This document shows positions 7,920-20,232 of a stretch of DNA of 64,000 nucleotides, piece after piece. The notes below the pieces were generated by a model. That model was given only the letters and a program-made list of their open reading frames with translations, did no database searches and had not been told where the DNA came from. The translations under genes were made by a program, and so were the position numbers. Source of the stretch: an uncultured Nitriliruptoraceae bacterium. GTDB taxonomy: Bacteria; Actinomycetota; Nitriliruptoria; Nitriliruptorales; Nitriliruptoraceae. Within the stretch, counting starts at the first letter, position 1. Each line of letters opens with the position of its first letter. Location: the NCBI GenBank assembly GCA_913060655.1, contig CAJXTG010000002.1, positions 54,289-118,288 of the forward strand. Direction: 5' to 3'.

Positions 7920-9665
7920 GTGTTCGAGTCCGTCCTGATCGCGAACCGCGGCGAGATCGCGGTCCGGGTCGCCCGCGCCTGCCGGGAGCTCGGCGTGCGC
8001 ACCATCGCCGTGTACAGCGAGGCGGACCGGGACGCGCTCCACGTCCGGGCCTGCGACGAGGCCTACCTGCTCGGCCCCGCCGATCCCGCGAGCTCCTACC
8101 TCGCCATCGACCGGATCGTGGACGTCATCACGCGCTCCGGCGCCACGGCCGTGCATCCCGGCTACGGGTTCCTCGCGGAGAACGCCGCGTTCGCCCGTGC
8201 GGTCGCCGAGGCCGGCGCGACGTTCGTCGGCCCCTCCCCCGAGGCGATCGAGCGCATGGGCGACAAGCTGTCGGCCCGCGCGGTCGCCCGCGCCGCCGAC
8301 GTGCCCGTCGTGCCGGGGACGACCGAGCCGACCGCGGACGTCGACGTCGCCGTCGCGTTCGGGGAGGAGCACGGCTACCCCGTCGCCGTCAAGGCGATGT
8401 TCGGCGGTGGTGGGCGCGGCATGAAGGTCGTCCGCGACGCGGCCGAGATGGAGGCGGCCCTCGCCTCCGCCGCGCGCGAGGCGGGGGTCGCCTTCGGTCG
8501 CAGCGAGTGCTACCTCGAGCGGTACCTCGAACGTCCCCGCCACGTCGAGGTGCAGGTGCTCGGCGACCTCGACGGGACCGTGGTGCACCTCGCGGACCGG
8601 GACTGCTCCCTGCAGCGGCGCCACCAGAAGCTCATCGAGGAGGCGCCCGCGCCCGCCATCGACCCGGAGGTGCGCGCCGGACTGCACGCCGCGGCGGTGC
8701 GCGTGTCGAAGGAGATGCGCTACACGAACGCGGGGACGTGCGAGTTCCTGCTCGACGAGGACGGGCAGCGCTTCTACTTCCTCGAGATGAACACGCGCCT
8801 GCAGGTCGAGCACCCGGTGACCGAGCTCGTCACCGGCATCGACCTGGTGCACGCCCAGCTGCGGATCGCCGCCGGCGAGGGCATCGGGTTCACGCAGGAC
8901 GACGTCGAGGTCCGTGGGCACGCCATCGAGGCCCGCATCAACGCGGAGGACCCCGGCGCGGGCTTCCTGCCGGTCCCCGGCGGCGTCAGCCGCCTCGAGC
9001 CGCCGCTCGGCCCCGGGGTCCGGTTCGACACCGGGCTGACCTCCGGCGGGGAGATCGCCCGCGAGTACGACTCGATGGTCGCGAAGCTCGTCGTGTGGGC
9101 CGAGGACCGGACGACGGCGTGCCGCCGCCTCGACCTCGCCCTCGGCGAGCTGGTCGTGGAGGGCGTGCCGACCACCGTCCCGTTCCACCGGCTCGCCGCG
9201 TCCCACCCGATGTTCCTCGCGGCCACGCATGCGACGTCGTCCGTCGAACGGGAGTGGGACCTGACCGCGCTGGCGCCCGCCGCGGCCACGCCCCCGTCGC
9301 CGGGCCGGTCGCACGACGAGGAGGAGGTGACGGTGGAGGTCGACGGTCGCCGCTTCACCGTCCGCGTCCTCACCCCCGGTCGCCCCGCACGGCCCACCCG
9401 CCGGGCCGGTCGCGCCGCCGCCGCGGGCGTCGACACCGGCGCCGGCTCCGGGGAGGTCCTCGCGCCGATGCAGGGCACGGTCATCGGCTACGCCGTGGCG
9501 GAGGGTGACCGTGTCGAGGCCGGCGACCCCGTCGTCACCCTCGAGGCGATGAAGATGGAGAACACGCTCCGCGCGCCCGTCGCCGGGACGGTCACCGCCG
9601 TCAGCGCGACGCCGGGGACGGTCGTGCAGCCGGGGACGAGCCTCGCGGTCGTCGACCCGGACTGA
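7920..9665 (+). CDS. accA: Acyl-CoA carboxylase alpha subunit (biotin carboxylase + BCCP)
   Basis: A 581-residue biotin carboxylase fused to the biotin carrier domain. It starts with the typical FESVLIANRGEIAVR; the ATP-grasp loop GGGGRGM lies near residue 163, followed by RDCSLQRRHQK and EMNTRLQVEHPVTE. The C-terminal carrier has EAMKMEN with biotin attachment at Lys545. It supplies carboxybiotin to AccD (4904-6460). The GTG at 7920 is chosen because homologues begin here and a purine-rich GGGGAGGGAG precedes it; upstream in-frame codons back to 7614 have no homology. The symbol is used in the actinobacterial sense (AccA3/PccA). Confidence 0.94.
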   Translation: MFESVLIANRGEIAVRVARACRELGVRTIAVYSEADRDALHVRACDEAYLLGPADPASSYLAIDRIVDVITRSGATAVHPGYGFLAENAAFARAVAEAGATFVGPSPEAIERMGDKLSARAVARAADVPVVPGTTEPTADVDVAVAFGEEHGYPVAVKAMFGGGGRGMKVVRDAAEMEAALASAAREAGVAFGRSECYLERYLERPRHVEVQVLGDLDGTVVHLADRDCSLQRRHQKLIEEAPAPAIDPEVRAGLHAAAVRVSKEMRYTNAGTCEFLLDEDGQRFYFLEMNTRLQVEHPVTELVTGIDLVHAQLRIAAGEGIGFTQDDVEVRGHAIEARINAEDPGAGFLPVPGGVSRLEPPLGPGVRFDTGLTSGGEIAREYDSMVAKLVVWAEDRTTACRRLDLALGELVVEGVPTTVPFHRLAASHPMFLAATHATSSVEREWDLTALAPAAATPPSPGRSHDEEEVTVEVDGRRFTVRVLTPGRPARPTRRAGRAAAAGVDTGAGSGEVLAPMQGTVIGYAVAEGDRVEAGDPVVTLEAMKMENTLRAPVAGTVTAVSATPGTVVQPGTSLAVVDPD

Positions 9666-9707
9666 CCCGCACCGTCCCGGCCGCCACCGGCGCACTCGCC
9701 TTTGCGC

Positions 9708-11300
<1,593 letters not shown>

Positions 11301-11304
11301 CGGC

Positions 11305-12057
11305 TCAGGCGCTGCGACGGTTGCGGACGAGCGCCCTGCGGTGGTCGCGGTTCATCGCGGCGATGAAGTCGATGGAGATGCCCTTGGGGCAGGCCGCCTC
11401 GCACTCGCCGTAGTTCGTGCACGACCCGAAGTGCTCCTCCATCACCTCGACCATCGCGACGGTCCGCTCCGACCGCTCGGGCTGACCCTGCGGCAGGCTG
11501 TTGAGGTGCATCAGCTTCGCGGAGGTGAACAGCTGCGCCGCGCCGTTGGGGCAGGCGGCCACGCACGCACCGCAGCCGATGCACGCGGCCGCGTCCATCG
11601 CGAGGTCCGCCGACTCCTTGGGGACGGGGATCAGGTTGGCGTCCTGCGCGGAGCCCGTCTCGACGCTGACGTAGCCGCCGGCCTCGATGATCCGGTCGAA
11701 CGCGGCGCGGTCGACGACGAGGTCCTTGACGATGGGGAACCCGGCGGCACGCCACGGCTCGACGACGATCTCGTCCCCGTCGGAGAAGGTCCGCATGTGC
11801 AGCTGGCAGGCCGTGGTCAGCGCCTGCGGCCCGTGGGCCTGCCCGTTGATCATCATGCCGCAGGTGCCGCAGATGCCCTCGCGGCAGTCGTGCATGAACT
11901 CGATCGGCTCCTCGCCGGCCGCGACGAGCTCCTCGTTGACGCCGTCGAGCATCTCGAGGAACGACGAGTCCTCGGAGACCCCGTTGGCCTCGTAGGTCTC
12001 GAAGCGGCCCGGTGCGGTCGGTCCGGCCTGCCGCCAGACGCGGAGGGTGAGGTTCAC
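11305..12057 (-). CDS. sdhB: Succinate dehydrogenase iron-sulfur subunit
   Basis: Electron-transfer subunit of complex II, 250 residues. Cysteines for all three clusters are present: [2Fe-2S] Cys58, 63, 66 and 84; [4Fe-4S] Cys159, 162 and 165; [3Fe-4S] Cys169, 213 and 219, with Cys223 completing the [4Fe-4S] site. The GTG start overlaps the sdhA stop (GTGA) and gives the expected N-terminus NLTLRVWRQ. It accepts electrons from SdhA FAD and passes them to quinone at SdhC. It is followed within 4 bp by the mutase gene that makes succinyl-CoA. Confidence 0.95.
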   Translation of the reverse strand: MNLTLRVWRQAGPTAPGRFETYEANGVSEDSSFLEMLDGVNEELVAAGEEPIEFMHDCREGICGTCGMMINGQAHGPQALTTACQLHMRTFSDGDEIVVEPWRAAGFPIVKDLVVDRAAFDRIIEAGGYVSVETGSAQDANLIPVPKESADLAMDAAACIGCGACVAACPNGAAQLFTSAKLMHLNSLPQGQPERSERTVAMVEVMEEHFGSCTNYGECEAACPKGISIDFIAAMNRDHRRALVRNRRSA

Positions 12058-13973
12058 TTGTAGCTCCTCGTGGCGAACTGGACGCTCTCGTACTCGAGCT
12101 GCTCGCGGTGCTCGGTCGGGTTCGCGGAGTCGCCCGACCACTCCCACGCGCTCACGTGGGCGTAGTCCGCGTCGTTGCGCAGCGCCTCCCCGTCCTCCGT
12201 CTGGTACTCGGCCCGGAAGTGGGCGCCGCACGACTCCTCACGGACCAGGGCGTCGCGGCACATCAGCTCGGCGAGCTCGAAGAAGTCGGCGACACGGCCG
12301 GCCTTCTCGAGCGACGAGTTGAGCGTGTCGGCGGACCCGGGCACGCGGACGTTCGCCTCGAACTCGGCCCGCAACGTCGGGATCTCGCTCAGCGCCTTCT
12401 CCAGGCCCTCGCGCGTGCGCTCCATGCCGCAGTGGTCCCACACGATGCGGCCGAGCTCCCGGTGGTAGTGGTCGACCGACTTCGTGCCGTTGTTGCGCAG
12501 GAAGCGGTCGTTCTGCTCCTGGACGGCCCGCTCCGCCTCGGCGAACTCCGGGGCGGTGGTGTCGACCTTCGGCTTGCCGAGCATCGGTGCGAGGTAGTTG
12601 CCGATCGTCGCGGGGAGCACGAAGTACCCGTCGGCGAGCCCCTGCATCAGCGCCGAGGCCCCGAGCCGGTTCGCACCGTGGTCGGAGAAGTTCGCCTCCC
12701 CGATGGCGAACAGGCCGGGGATGGTGGTCTGCAGCTCGTAGTCGACCCACAGCCCACCCATGGTGTAGTGCGGCGCCGGGTAGATGCGCATCGGGACGTC
12801 GTAGGGGTTCTCGCCCGTGATGCGCTCGTACATCTCGAACAGGTTGCCGTACTTCTCGGCGATGACGTCGCGGCCGAGCCGGCCGATCGCCTCGGAGAAG
12901 TCGAGGTAGACGCCGTTCTTCATCGGACCGACGCCGTAGCCCGCGTCGACCCGCTCCTTCGCGGCCCGCGAGGAGATGTCGCGCGGGGCGAGGTTCCCGA
13001 ACGCCGGGTACCGGCGCTCGAGGAAGTAGTCGCGGTCCTCCTCCGGGATGTCGGCCACCGCACGCTGCTCGTCGAGGTCCTTGGGGACCCAGATGCGACC
13101 GTCGTTGCGCAGCGACTCCGACATCAGCGTCAGCTTCGACTGGAACTCGTCGCTGGTGGGGATGGCCGTCGGGTGGATCTGCGTGAACGACGGGTTGGCG
13201 AACATCGCACCCTTGCGGTGGGCACGCCAGATCGCCGACGTGTTGCAGGCCATCGCGTTCGTCGACAGGAAGTACACGTTGGAGTAGCCGCCGGTGGCGA
13301 GCACGACCGCGTCCGCGGCGTGCGAGCGGATCTCCCCGGTGTGCAGGTTCCGCGTGACGATGCCGACGGCACGCCCGTCGACGACGACGATGTCGAGCAG
13401 CTCGGTCTTGGTGTGCAGCTCGACGGTGCGCTTCTTCACCTGGGCGGCGAGCGCCTGGTAGGCGCCGAGCAGCAGCTGCTGGCCGGTCTGCCCACGGGCG
13501 TAGAAGGTGCGGCTGACCTGCGCGCCACCGAACGAGCGGTTGTCGAGCAGCCCGCCGTACTCGCGGGCGAACGGCACGCCCTGGGCGACGCACTGGTCGA
13601 TGATGTTGTTGGACACCTGGGCGAGGCGGTAGACGTTCGCCTCGCGCGAGCGGAAGTCCCCGCCCTTCACGGTGTCGTAGAACAGCCGGTAGATCGAGTC
13701 GCCGTCACCGTGGTAGTTCTTCGCCGCGTTGATGCCGCCCTGCGCGGCGATCGAGTGCGCGCGCCGGGCGGAGTCGTGGAACGTGAACGCCTTGACCTGG
13801 TAGCCGAGCTCCCCCATCGTCGCCGCGGCCGACGCACCGGCGAGTCCGGTGCCGACGACGATCACGGAGAACTTCCGCTTGTTCGCGGGGCTCACGAGCC
13901 GCATCGCGAAGCGGTGGTCGTCCCACTTCGACTCGATCGGCCCGTCGGGGATCTTCGCGTCGAGGACGGTCAT
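12054..13973 (-). CDS. sdhA: Succinate dehydrogenase flavoprotein subunit
   Basis: Catalytic subunit of 639 residues oxidising succinate to fumarate. The FAD-binding motif is [10 protein letters not shown] near residues 39-48, and His73 in AHSIAAQGG is the probable covalent flavin attachment site. The catalytic segment and capping domain are full length. The long form with an N-terminal leader before the Rossmann fold is typical of the one-cytochrome complex II type. ATG 13973 has AAGGAG upstream. The neighbours sdhC (upstream, 58 bp) and sdhB (overlapping) complete the enzyme; no sdhD is present or needed in this class. Confidence 0.95.
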   Translation of the reverse strand: MTVLDAKIPDGPIESKWDDHRFAMRLVSPANKRKFSVIVVGTGLAGASAAATMGELGYQVKAFTFHDSARRAHSIAAQGGINAAKNYHGDGDSIYRLFYDTVKGGDFRSREANVYRLAQVSNNIIDQCVAQGVPFAREYGGLLDNRSFGGAQVSRTFYARGQTGQQLLLGAYQALAAQVKKRTVELHTKTELLDIVVVDGRAVGIVTRNLHTGEIRSHAADAVVLATGGYSNVYFLSTNAMACNTSAIWRAHRKGAMFANPSFTQIHPTAIPTSDEFQSKLTLMSESLRNDGRIWVPKDLDEQRAVADIPEEDRDYFLERRYPAFGNLAPRDISSRAAKERVDAGYGVGPMKNGVYLDFSEAIGRLGRDVIAEKYGNLFEMYERITGENPYDVPMRIYPAPHYTMGGLWVDYELQTTIPGLFAIGEANFSDHGANRLGASALMQGLADGYFVLPATIGNYLAPMLGKPKVDTTAPEFAEAERAVQEQNDRFLRNNGTKSVDHYHRELGRIVWDHCGMERTREGLEKALSEIPTLRAEFEANVRVPGSADTLNSSLEKAGRVADFFELAELMCRDALVREESCGAHFRAEYQTEDGEALRNDADYAHVSAWEWSGDSANPTEHREQLEYESVQFATRSYK

Positions 13974-14031
13974 CGGGCGGCTCCTTCGGTGCGGTCCCGG
14001 GTCGGCCGGGGCCTGGCGGGTGGGGCGGCGA

Positions 14032-14748
14032 TCAGGCGATGATGCCGAGCTGCACGGCGATGGGGAACGACAGGTTGCCGCCGACGACCACCGCCGTGAA
14101 GCCGATGGCGAGGGAGCGGCGGAGGTGGTTGAAGCGGCGGTTGTTCCACCCCATCGACTGGAACAGGCTCCACACCCCGTGGAACAGGTGGAAACCGAGC
14201 GCGACGTTCGCGACGAGGTAGAACGCGGCGATCGGGACCGACGAGAAGCTCGCCACCACCTTCTCGTAGAGGGTCGCACCGGCCGGCGCGGGGTTCACCC
14301 AGCCGAGGAGGAAGTCGGAGAGGTGGTACGCCATGAACAGCAGGACGATGACGCCCGTCCAGCGCATGGTGCGTGCCGCGAAGTCGGCGACGACGTAGTC
14401 GCGCGGCCCCTCGTACCGCTGGGGGCGGGCACGCCGGTTCATCTGCGTCAGCTGGTAGGCCGAGACGACGTGGACGACGAGCGCGGTGATCATCACCAGG
14501 CGGAGCAGGTTGAGCGTGCCGCTCTCGGGGAGGATCGGGTAGAGCAGCCGCCGCAGGAACTCGGCGTAGCCGTTGAACGCCTCGGGGCTCTGGTAGAGCT
14601 TGAGGTTGCCGATCATGTGGGCGAGGACGTACCCGAGCCAGACGAGGCCGGAGACGGCCATCAGGTACTTCTTGCCGAGCGCCGAGCGGTACAGCTCGAG
14701 CAGGAAGCCGGACCGCGCGGCGCGGTCCGGAGCGGTCGTCGTGGCCAT
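14032..14748 (-). CDS. sdhC: Succinate dehydrogenase cytochrome b subunit (single-subunit type)
   Basis: Membrane anchor of complex II, 238 residues, with about five transmembrane segments and several histidines inside or next to them (e.g. LAHMIG, VVHVV, AYHLSD, GFHLFHG) that could bind two haems and quinone. ATG 14748 is preferred to an upstream ATG (14811) because GAGGAG lies just before it and the earlier codons are not conserved in character. A TAGACT element about 90 nt upstream marks a promoter with a long leader. First gene of sdhC-sdhA-sdhB-mutase. Confidence 0.88.
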   Translation of the reverse strand: MATTTAPDRAARSGFLLELYRSALGKKYLMAVSGLVWLGYVLAHMIGNLKLYQSPEAFNGYAEFLRRLLYPILPESGTLNLLRLVMITALVVHVVSAYQLTQMNRRARPQRYEGPRDYVVADFAARTMRWTGVIVLLFMAYHLSDFLLGWVNPAPAGATLYEKVVASFSSVPIAAFYLVANVALGFHLFHGVWSLFQSMGWNNRRFNHLRRSLAIGFTAVVVGGNLSFPIAVQLGIIA

Positions 14749-14834
14749 CGGGTCGCACTCCTCATGGGCCGGCGGACCCCGTACGACGGTCACGGGGCGG
14801 CGGACCGTCATGGGCGCGGGTGAGCGTGCGCGCG

Positions 14835-14840
14835 AGTCTA
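14835..14840 (-). promoter_or_regulatory. -10 element of the sdhCAB operon
   Basis: The minus strand reads TAGACT at 14840-14835, between trpS and sdhC. It leaves an untranslated leader of about 80 nt. No riboswitch-like structure was recognised in the leader. Confidence 0.4.
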
Positions 14841-14865
14841 TCAGCGCGACCCGAGCGCCCTCCGC

Positions 14866-15894
14866 TCAGGCCGGCGGCAGCAGCCCCATCGCGGCGCGCG
14901 CCCGGTCGAGCGTCGGCGCGGCGACCTCACGGGCACGGTCGGCGCCCGCGGCGAGGAGCCGCTGGAGCTCGGCCGGATCCTCGGCGAGCTCGAGCGAACG
15001 GGCACGCATCGGCGCGAGGAAGGCGACGACGGCCTCTGCGACCGCCGACTTCAGCGCGCCGTACCCCGACCCGGCGTGCTCGTCGGCGACCGCCTCGACG
15101 GAACGGCCGGAGACGGCGGCGAGGATCTCCAGCAGGTTCGTCACGCCCGGCTTCCCCGCCCGGTCGATGCGGACCTCGCCGTCGGAGTCGGTGACCGCCG
15201 AGCGGAACTTCGCGGCGACCGTGTCGGCGTCGTCGAGGACGTGGACGACCCCCTTGACCGTGCCCGACGACTTCGACATCTTGCGGGTCGGGTCCTGCAG
15301 GTCCATCACCCGTGCCGCGACCGGCGGGAGGATCGCGGTGGGGAGGGTGAACACGTCGCCGAACCGGTGGTTGAACCGCTGGCCGATGTCGCGGGCGAGC
15401 TCGATGTGGTGCCGCTGGTCCTCCCCGACGGGCACCTTCGTCGCGTGGTAGAGGAGGATGTCGGCGGTCTGCAGCACCGGGTAGTCGAACAGGCCGACGC
15501 TGACGGAGGCGTCCCGGCCCGCCGCCTTCTCCTTGAACTGCGGCATGCGCCCGAGCTCGCCGAACGTCGCGACGCAGTTGAACAGCCAGGCGAGCTCCGC
15601 ATGCTCACGCACGTGGGACTGCACGAACAGGGTGCTCCGCGCCGGATCGACGCCGACGCCGAACAGCACCGCGGCGAGGTCGAGGGTGCGCTGCTGCAGC
15701 AGCGCCGGGTCGTGCTCGTCCGGGGCGGTGATCGCGTGCAGGTCCACGACGGAGTAGACGCAGTCGGCCTCGTCCTGCAGGGCGACCCAGCTCGTGAGGG
15801 CACCGAGGAGGTTGCCGAGGTGCACCGCGCCGGACGGCTGCATCCCGGAGAAGACGCGTGCACGCCCTCCGGTGGCGCCGTCCGGTCCGGTCAC
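14866..15894 (-). CDS. trpS: Tryptophanyl-tRNA synthetase
   Basis: Class I synthetase of 342 residues that charges tRNA-Trp. The N-terminal [17 protein letters not shown] contains the HIGH-type signature (HLGN), and RKMSKSSG is the KMSKS loop. PQFKEKAAG and the helical C-terminus ending in [13 protein letters not shown] complete the family pattern. The start is GTG overlapping the mdh stop (GTGA), so trpS is translated together with malate dehydrogenase. The two are functionally unrelated; the overlap reflects a compact genome. Confidence 0.95.
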   Translation of the reverse strand: MTGPDGATGGRARVFSGMQPSGAVHLGNLLGALTSWVALQDEADCVYSVVDLHAITAPDEHDPALLQQRTLDLAAVLFGVGVDPARSTLFVQSHVREHAELAWLFNCVATFGELGRMPQFKEKAAGRDASVSVGLFDYPVLQTADILLYHATKVPVGEDQRHHIELARDIGQRFNHRFGDVFTLPTAILPPVAARVMDLQDPTRKMSKSSGTVKGVVHVLDDADTVAAKFRSAVTDSDGEVRIDRAGKPGVTNLLEILAAVSGRSVEAVADEHAGSGYGALKSAVAEAVVAFLAPMRARSLELAEDPAELQRLLAAGADRAREVAAPTLDRARAAMGLLPPA

Positions 15895-16880
15895 AGCAGG
15901 TCCGTGACGGCCGAGCGCTCCTCCTGGAGCTCGGCGACGGTCCGGTCGATGCCCGCGCGGGTGGTCGGCGACAGCTCGAGACCCTCGACGATGTCGTAGC
16001 GCCCCGCCCCGTCGGTGGTGACGGGGAACCCGCAGATGAGCCCCTCGGGCACGCCGTACGAGCCGTCGGAGACGACGGCCATGGAGTGCCAGTCCCCCGG
16101 CGCGGTCGGCCGGCCCCCGGCCCACGTCGCGACGTGGTCGACGAGCGCGTTCGCCGCCGACGCCGCGGACGACGCACCGCGTGCGTCGATCACGGCCTTG
16201 CCACGCTGCTGCACCGTCGTCATGAACTCGCCCTCGAGCCAGGTCCGGTCGGTCAGCACCTCGGTCGCCGGTCGCCCGCCGATCCGGGCGTTGTCGAAGT
16301 CGGGGACCATCGTCGGCGAGTGGTTGCCCCACACGGCGAGGTTCGTCACGTCGGTGACGGGGACGCCGGCGCGCGTGGCGAGCTGCGTGCGTGCACGGTT
16401 CTCGTCGAGGCGGACCATCGCCGTGAACCGGTCGGCGGGCACCCCGTCGGCGTTGGCGGCCGCGATGCTCGCGTTCGTGTTCGCCGGGTTGCCCACGACC
16501 GCGACGCGCACGTCGTCGGCGGCGGCGGCCGCGATGGCCTCCCCCTGGGCGCGGAAGATCTGCCCGTTGTCCTTGAGCAGGTCCGCCCGTTCCATGCCGG
16601 GGCCGCGCGGCTTCGCGCCGACGAGGCACAGCATGTTCGCCCCGTCGAAGGCGGTCGTGGCCGCGTCGGTCAGCTCGATGCCACGCAGCAGCGGGAAGGC
16701 GCAGTCGTCGAGCTCCATCGCCACCCCCTCGAGCGCGGGGAGCGCGGGGGTGATCTCGAGCAGCCGCAGCTCGACGGGCCGGTCGGGTCCGAACATCTGG
16801 CCGGAGGCGATGCGGAACACGAGGGCGTAGCCGATCTGGCCGGCGGCCCCGGTGACGGCGACACGGACGGGGGTGGTCAT
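15891..16880 (-). CDS. mdh: Malate dehydrogenase
   Basis: NAD-dependent malate dehydrogenase, 329 residues, converting malate and oxaloacetate in the TCA cycle. The nucleotide-binding motif TGAAGQIGY lies at 10-18. The catalytic His187 is in [11 protein letters not shown], and substrate arginines fall in RLDENRA. The length and the GAAGQIG motif place it in the cytosolic-type (two-glycine) MDH group found in actinobacteria. ATG 16880 has GAGGAG a few bases upstream. TAGGCT on the minus strand at 16956-16951 is the likely -10. Confidence 0.95.
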   Translation of the reverse strand: MTTPVRVAVTGAAGQIGYALVFRIASGQMFGPDRPVELRLLEITPALPALEGVAMELDDCAFPLLRGIELTDAATTAFDGANMLCLVGAKPRGPGMERADLLKDNGQIFRAQGEAIAAAAADDVRVAVVGNPANTNASIAAANADGVPADRFTAMVRLDENRARTQLATRAGVPVTDVTNLAVWGNHSPTMVPDFDNARIGGRPATEVLTDRTWLEGEFMTTVQQRGKAVIDARGASSAASAANALVDHVATWAGGRPTAPGDWHSMAVVSDGSYGVPEGLICGFPVTTDGAGRYDIVEGLELSPTTRAGIDRTVAELQEERSAVTDLL

Positions 16881-16950
16881 CACGGACTCCTCGGGAGCGG
16901 GACGCCGGACGCACGGCGCCGCAGCGGGACGGCGGAGCGGGGACGCGGTG

Positions 16951-16975
16951 AGCCTAGCCCCGACGCCTCTACGCT
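16951..16975. promoter_or_regulatory. Divergent -10 elements, mdh / methyltransferase
   Basis: The minus strand reads TAGGCT (16956-16951) toward mdh. The plus strand reads TACGCT (16970-16975) toward the methyltransferase at 17030. The hexamers are 13 bp apart, so the two promoters lie back to back. Confidence 0.45.
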
Positions 16976-17029
16976 CCCCGACGGGACGGCCCTCGACCTG
17001 CCGCGTCGGCGCCGCCCGGGAGGTGGCGG

Positions 17030-17686
17030 ATGGCGGGTCCGGTGGCACGTCTCGGCCGGGCCTACGACCGGCTGTTCGCCGCCGCCTACGACCCGGTGCT
17101 CGCCGGCCCCGAGCGTGCCGGCCTCGGCCGCGCCCGTGACACGCTGCTCGCCGGCGTCTCCGGCGACGTCCTCGAGATCGGCGCCGGCACGGGCGCGAAC
17201 CTCGCCCATCTCCCGTCGGCGGGCCTGACCTCGCTGCTGCTCGTCGAGCCGTCCGCGCCGATGCGGCGCCGGCTCGCACGGCGGGTGCGCGAGCGGGCCG
17301 ACGTGCTGCCGGGCGACACGCGCGTCGTCGCGGGCCATGCCGCCGCGCTGCCGGTCGAGGACGGTTCGGTCGACACGCTCGTGTCGACGCTCGTGCTGTG
17401 CTCGGTCCCCGACCTGGCCGCGGCGATCGCGGAGCTGCGACGGGTCATCGCCCCGGACGGCCGGCTGCTCCTCCTCGAGCACGTCGCCGGCCACGGCCGC
17501 ACACGGACGCTGCAGCGGGCCGTCGACCCGGCCTGGCGGGTCGTCGCGCGCGGCTGCCGACTGGTGCGCGACACCCGGACGGCGCTGGACCGGGGCGGGT
17601 TCGACACCTCCGACGTCGCCGACTGGACGCTCCCGGGCGGCGGGTTCACCGGGCCGGCGCTGCTGGGGACCGCACGTCCCCGCTGA
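17030..17686 (+). CDS. Class I SAM-dependent methyltransferase
   Basis: A 218-residue Rossmann methyltransferase. Motif [14 protein letters not shown], lies at 46-58, and the acidic end of strand 2 is in VEPSAPM. The post-II and post-III regions ([20 protein letters not shown] and [13 protein letters not shown]) match the small-molecule or lipid methyltransferase group related to METTL7/UbiE-like enzymes. The substrate is unknown, and neighbouring mdh and folD offer no clue. GGAGGTGGC precedes the ATG. It is convergent with folD, with a GC hairpin between. Confidence 0.8.
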   Translation: MAGPVARLGRAYDRLFAAAYDPVLAGPERAGLGRARDTLLAGVSGDVLEIGAGTGANLAHLPSAGLTSLLLVEPSAPMRRRLARRVRERADVLPGDTRVVAGHAAALPVEDGSVDTLVSTLVLCSVPDLAAAIAELRRVIAPDGRLLLLEHVAGHGRTRTLQRAVDPAWRVVARGCRLVRDTRTALDRGGFDTSDVADWTLPGGGFTGPALLGTARPR

Positions 17687-17688
17687 GC

Positions 17689-17712
17689 GGGCCGTGACGG
17701 CCGGGACGGCCC
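17689..17712. terminator. GC-rich hairpin between convergent genes
   Basis: GGGCCGT (17689-17695) and ACGGCCC (17706-17712) form a 7-bp stem with a 10-nt loop between the methyltransferase and folD. There is no T-tract on either side, so termination is only suggested by its position. Confidence 0.35.
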
Positions 17713-17725
17713 GGGACGGGGCGGT

Positions 17726-18592
17726 TCAGGCGAGCCCGCGCCGCAGCCGCGCGGCCGTCAGCGTGTTCTGCAGCAGCATCGTCACCGTCATCGGTCCGAC
17801 ACCGCCGGGGACGGGCGTGATCGCGCCGGCGACCTCGGCGACGGCGTCGAAGTCGACGTCCCCGACGAGTCGGCCGTCCTCGGTGCGGTTCGTGCCGACG
17901 TCGATGACGACCGCACCGGGCCGGACCATGTCCGCGGTGATCAGTCCGGGCATGCCGACGGCGGCGACGATGACGTCGGCCCGGCGGCACACGGCGCCGA
18001 GGTCGCGGGTGCGCGAGTGCGCGAGCGTCACCGTCGCGTCACGCCCCTTCAGCGTCAGCATGATCGACAGCGGCCGGCCGACGAGCGTCGAGCGGCCGAC
18101 GACGACGATCTCCTTCCCCGGGCACTCGACGCCGGCGGCGTCGAGCAGCTCGAGGACCCCGGCGGGCGTGCAGGCGAGGAACGTCGGCTCGCCGTTCGCG
18201 AGCAGGCCGGCCGTGTACGGGTTGAGCGCGTCGACGTCCTTCTCGGGCGCGACGCGCCGCTGCACCGCACCGGCGTCGAGCCCGTCGGGCAGGGGCAGCT
18301 GGACGAGGATGCCGTCGACCGCGTCGTCGGCGTTGAGGCGGTCGACGAGCGCCAGCAGGTCCGCCTGGGACGTGTCGGCGGGCAGCAGGTGCTGCTCGGA
18401 GCGCATGCCGGCGGCCTCGGTCGCACGGTGCTTCATCCCGACGTAGGTGCGCGAGGCCGGGTCGTCGCCGACGAGCACCGCGGCGAGTCCGGGGACGACG
18501 CCGTGCTCGGCGGTGAGCCGGGCGACGTCGTCGGCGATGCGGGCACGCACCGTGTTCGCGAGGGCCTTCCCGTCGATGATGGTGGCGCTCAT
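17726..18592 (-). CDS. folD: Methylenetetrahydrofolate dehydrogenase / cyclohydrolase
   Basis: Bifunctional one-carbon enzyme of 288 residues interconverting 5,10-methylene-THF and 10-formyl-THF. The catalytic Lys54 is in TYVGMKHRA. The NADP-binding motif is VVVGRSTLVGRP, and PGGVGPMT near the C-terminus is the family signature. It supplies 10-formyl-THF to PurN and PurH, whose genes lie just upstream in the order purN-purH-folD with gaps of 25 and 31 bp. The cluster is therefore a folate-linked purine unit. ATG 18592 is preceded by AGGAG. Confidence 0.95.
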   Translation of the reverse strand: MSATIIDGKALANTVRARIADDVARLTAEHGVVPGLAAVLVGDDPASRTYVGMKHRATEAAGMRSEQHLLPADTSQADLLALVDRLNADDAVDGILVQLPLPDGLDAGAVQRRVAPEKDVDALNPYTAGLLANGEPTFLACTPAGVLELLDAAGVECPGKEIVVVGRSTLVGRPLSIMLTLKGRDATVTLAHSRTRDLGAVCRRADVIVAAVGMPGLITADMVRPGAVVIDVGTNRTEDGRLVGDVDFDAVAEVAGAITPVPGGVGPMTVTMLLQNTLTAARLRRGLA

Positions 18593-18623
18593 GGCCTGCT
18601 CCTGCGGAGGCGTCCGCGTGTCG

Positions 18624-20207
18624 TCAGTGGCGGAAGTGGCGCCGCCCGGTCAGCACCATCGCGATGCCGTGCTCGTCGGCGGCGGCGACGACCTCCTCGT
18701 CGCGCACCGACCCGCCCGGCTGGACGATCGCGACGATACCGGCGGCCGCGAGCGCGTCGACGGCGTCACGGAACGGGAAGAACGCGTCGCTGGCGGCGAC
18801 CGCGCCGACCTGCCGCCCGTCGGCACGTTCGACGGCGAGGCGGACGCTGTCGACGCGGCTCATCTGCCCGGCCCCGACCCCCACGATCCGCTGGTCCCGC
18901 GCCGCGACGATCGCGTTGGACGACGCGTGCTTGGCGACGGTCCACGCGAGCCGCAGGTCCGCCGTCAGCGCGTCGTCGAGGGGCCGTGCGCTCACGGTCC
19001 GCCACGTGTCCCACGGTTCCGCGGCCGCGTCCGTCGTCTGGACGAGCACCCCACCGTCGATGGAGCGCACCTGCCAGTCGGGGGCGGGACGTCCGGCGTC
19101 GGCGTGCTCGAGGACGCGCAGGTTGCGCTTCGTGGCGAACACCTCACGCGCCTCCGCGTCGTAGCCGGGCGCGACGACGACCTCGGTGAACAGCTCCGTG
19201 ATCGCCCGGGCGGTCTCGACGTCGACGGGCCGGTTCAGGGCGACGATGCCACCGAACGCGCTGACCGGGTCGCCGGCGAGGGCGCCCCGGTAGGCCTCGA
19301 GGAGTGTCGGGGCGAGCGCGACGCCCGACGGGTTGGTGTGCTTGATGATGACGACGGCGGGCGTGTCGAACTCGGCGACGAGCGACCAGGCGGCATGGGT
19401 GTCGAGCAGGTTGTTGAACGACAGCGCCTTGCCGCCCAGCTGCCGTGCCCCGGCGACGCCGCGCCGCGCGCCCGGCAGCCGGTAGAGCCCGGCGGCCTGG
19501 TGCGGGTTCTCGCCGTAGCGGAGTGCGGCGACCCGCTCGAGCGGCAGTCCGAGGAACGCCGGCGGCGGTGTCGGCGCGTCGTCCTCCGCGGCCGGGTCGG
19601 GCTCGGCGCGGGCGGCGAACCAGGTGGCGATCGCCGCGTCGTAGGCGGCCGTGTGGCGGAAGGCGGTCGCGGCGAGCCGGCGCCGCAGCGGCGCGGTCAG
19701 CCCCCCGTGGTCGGCGAGGTCGGCGAGCACGGCCGCGTGGTCGGCGGGGTCGACGAGCACGCCGACGGACCCGTGGTTCTTCGCGGCGGCGCGCAGCATG
19801 GTCGGACCACCGACGTCGATCATCTCCACGACGTCGGCGTCGTCCGCGCCGGCGGCGACGGTGCGCTCGAACGGGTAGAGGTTGCCGACGACCAGGTCGA
19901 TCGGGGCGACCCCGAGCTCGGCGAGCTCGGCGACGTGGCCGGCGTCGGTGCGGTCGGCGAGGATCCCGGCATGGACGTGCGGGTGGAGGGTCTTGACCCG
20001 TCCACCGAGGCACTCGGGGAAGCCGGTGACGTCCGCGACCTCGGTCACGTCGACGCCCGCGTCGCGGATCGTCGCGGCGGTCGAGCCGGTCGAGACGATC
20101 CGGACGCCATGGCCGGCCAGCGCGGTCGCCAGCTCGGCGATGCCCGTCTTGTCGAAGCAGCTGATGAGGGCGGTGCGGACGGGGGTGACGTCGGCGGCGG
20201 GTGCCAT
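18624..20207 (-). CDS. purH: AICAR transformylase / IMP cyclohydrolase
   Basis: The 527-residue enzyme performs the last two steps to IMP. The N-terminal MGS-like cyclohydrolase domain carries STGSTAATIRDAG, and VGNLYPFERTV is typical. The C-terminal AICAR transformylase holds VIIKHTNPSGVA with the catalytic Lys-His pair and SDAFFPFRDAVD near the end. It needs the 10-formyl-THF made by FolD. The ATG has CGGAG upstream. It sits between purN and folD in one transcription direction. Confidence 0.97.
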   Translation of the reverse strand: MAPAADVTPVRTALISCFDKTGIAELATALAGHGVRIVSTGSTAATIRDAGVDVTEVADVTGFPECLGGRVKTLHPHVHAGILADRTDAGHVAELAELGVAPIDLVVGNLYPFERTVAAGADDADVVEMIDVGGPTMLRAAAKNHGSVGVLVDPADHAAVLADLADHGGLTAPLRRRLAATAFRHTAAYDAAIATWFAARAEPDPAAEDDAPTPPPAFLGLPLERVAALRYGENPHQAAGLYRLPGARRGVAGARQLGGKALSFNNLLDTHAAWSLVAEFDTPAVVIIKHTNPSGVALAPTLLEAYRGALAGDPVSAFGGIVALNRPVDVETARAITELFTEVVVAPGYDAEAREVFATKRNLRVLEHADAGRPAPDWQVRSIDGGVLVQTTDAAAEPWDTWRTVSARPLDDALTADLRLAWTVAKHASSNAIVAARDQRIVGVGAGQMSRVDSVRLAVERADGRQVGAVAASDAFFPFRDAVDALAAAGIVAIVQPGGSVRDEEVVAAADEHGIAMVLTGRRHFRH

Positions 20208-20232
20208 GCGGGCTCCGATCGGGACGGGACGG

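Noticed and set aside
14749..14811. Longer SdhC from ATG 14811
   Set aside because: Adds 21 residues without family resemblance; the ATG at 14748 has a good ribosome site.
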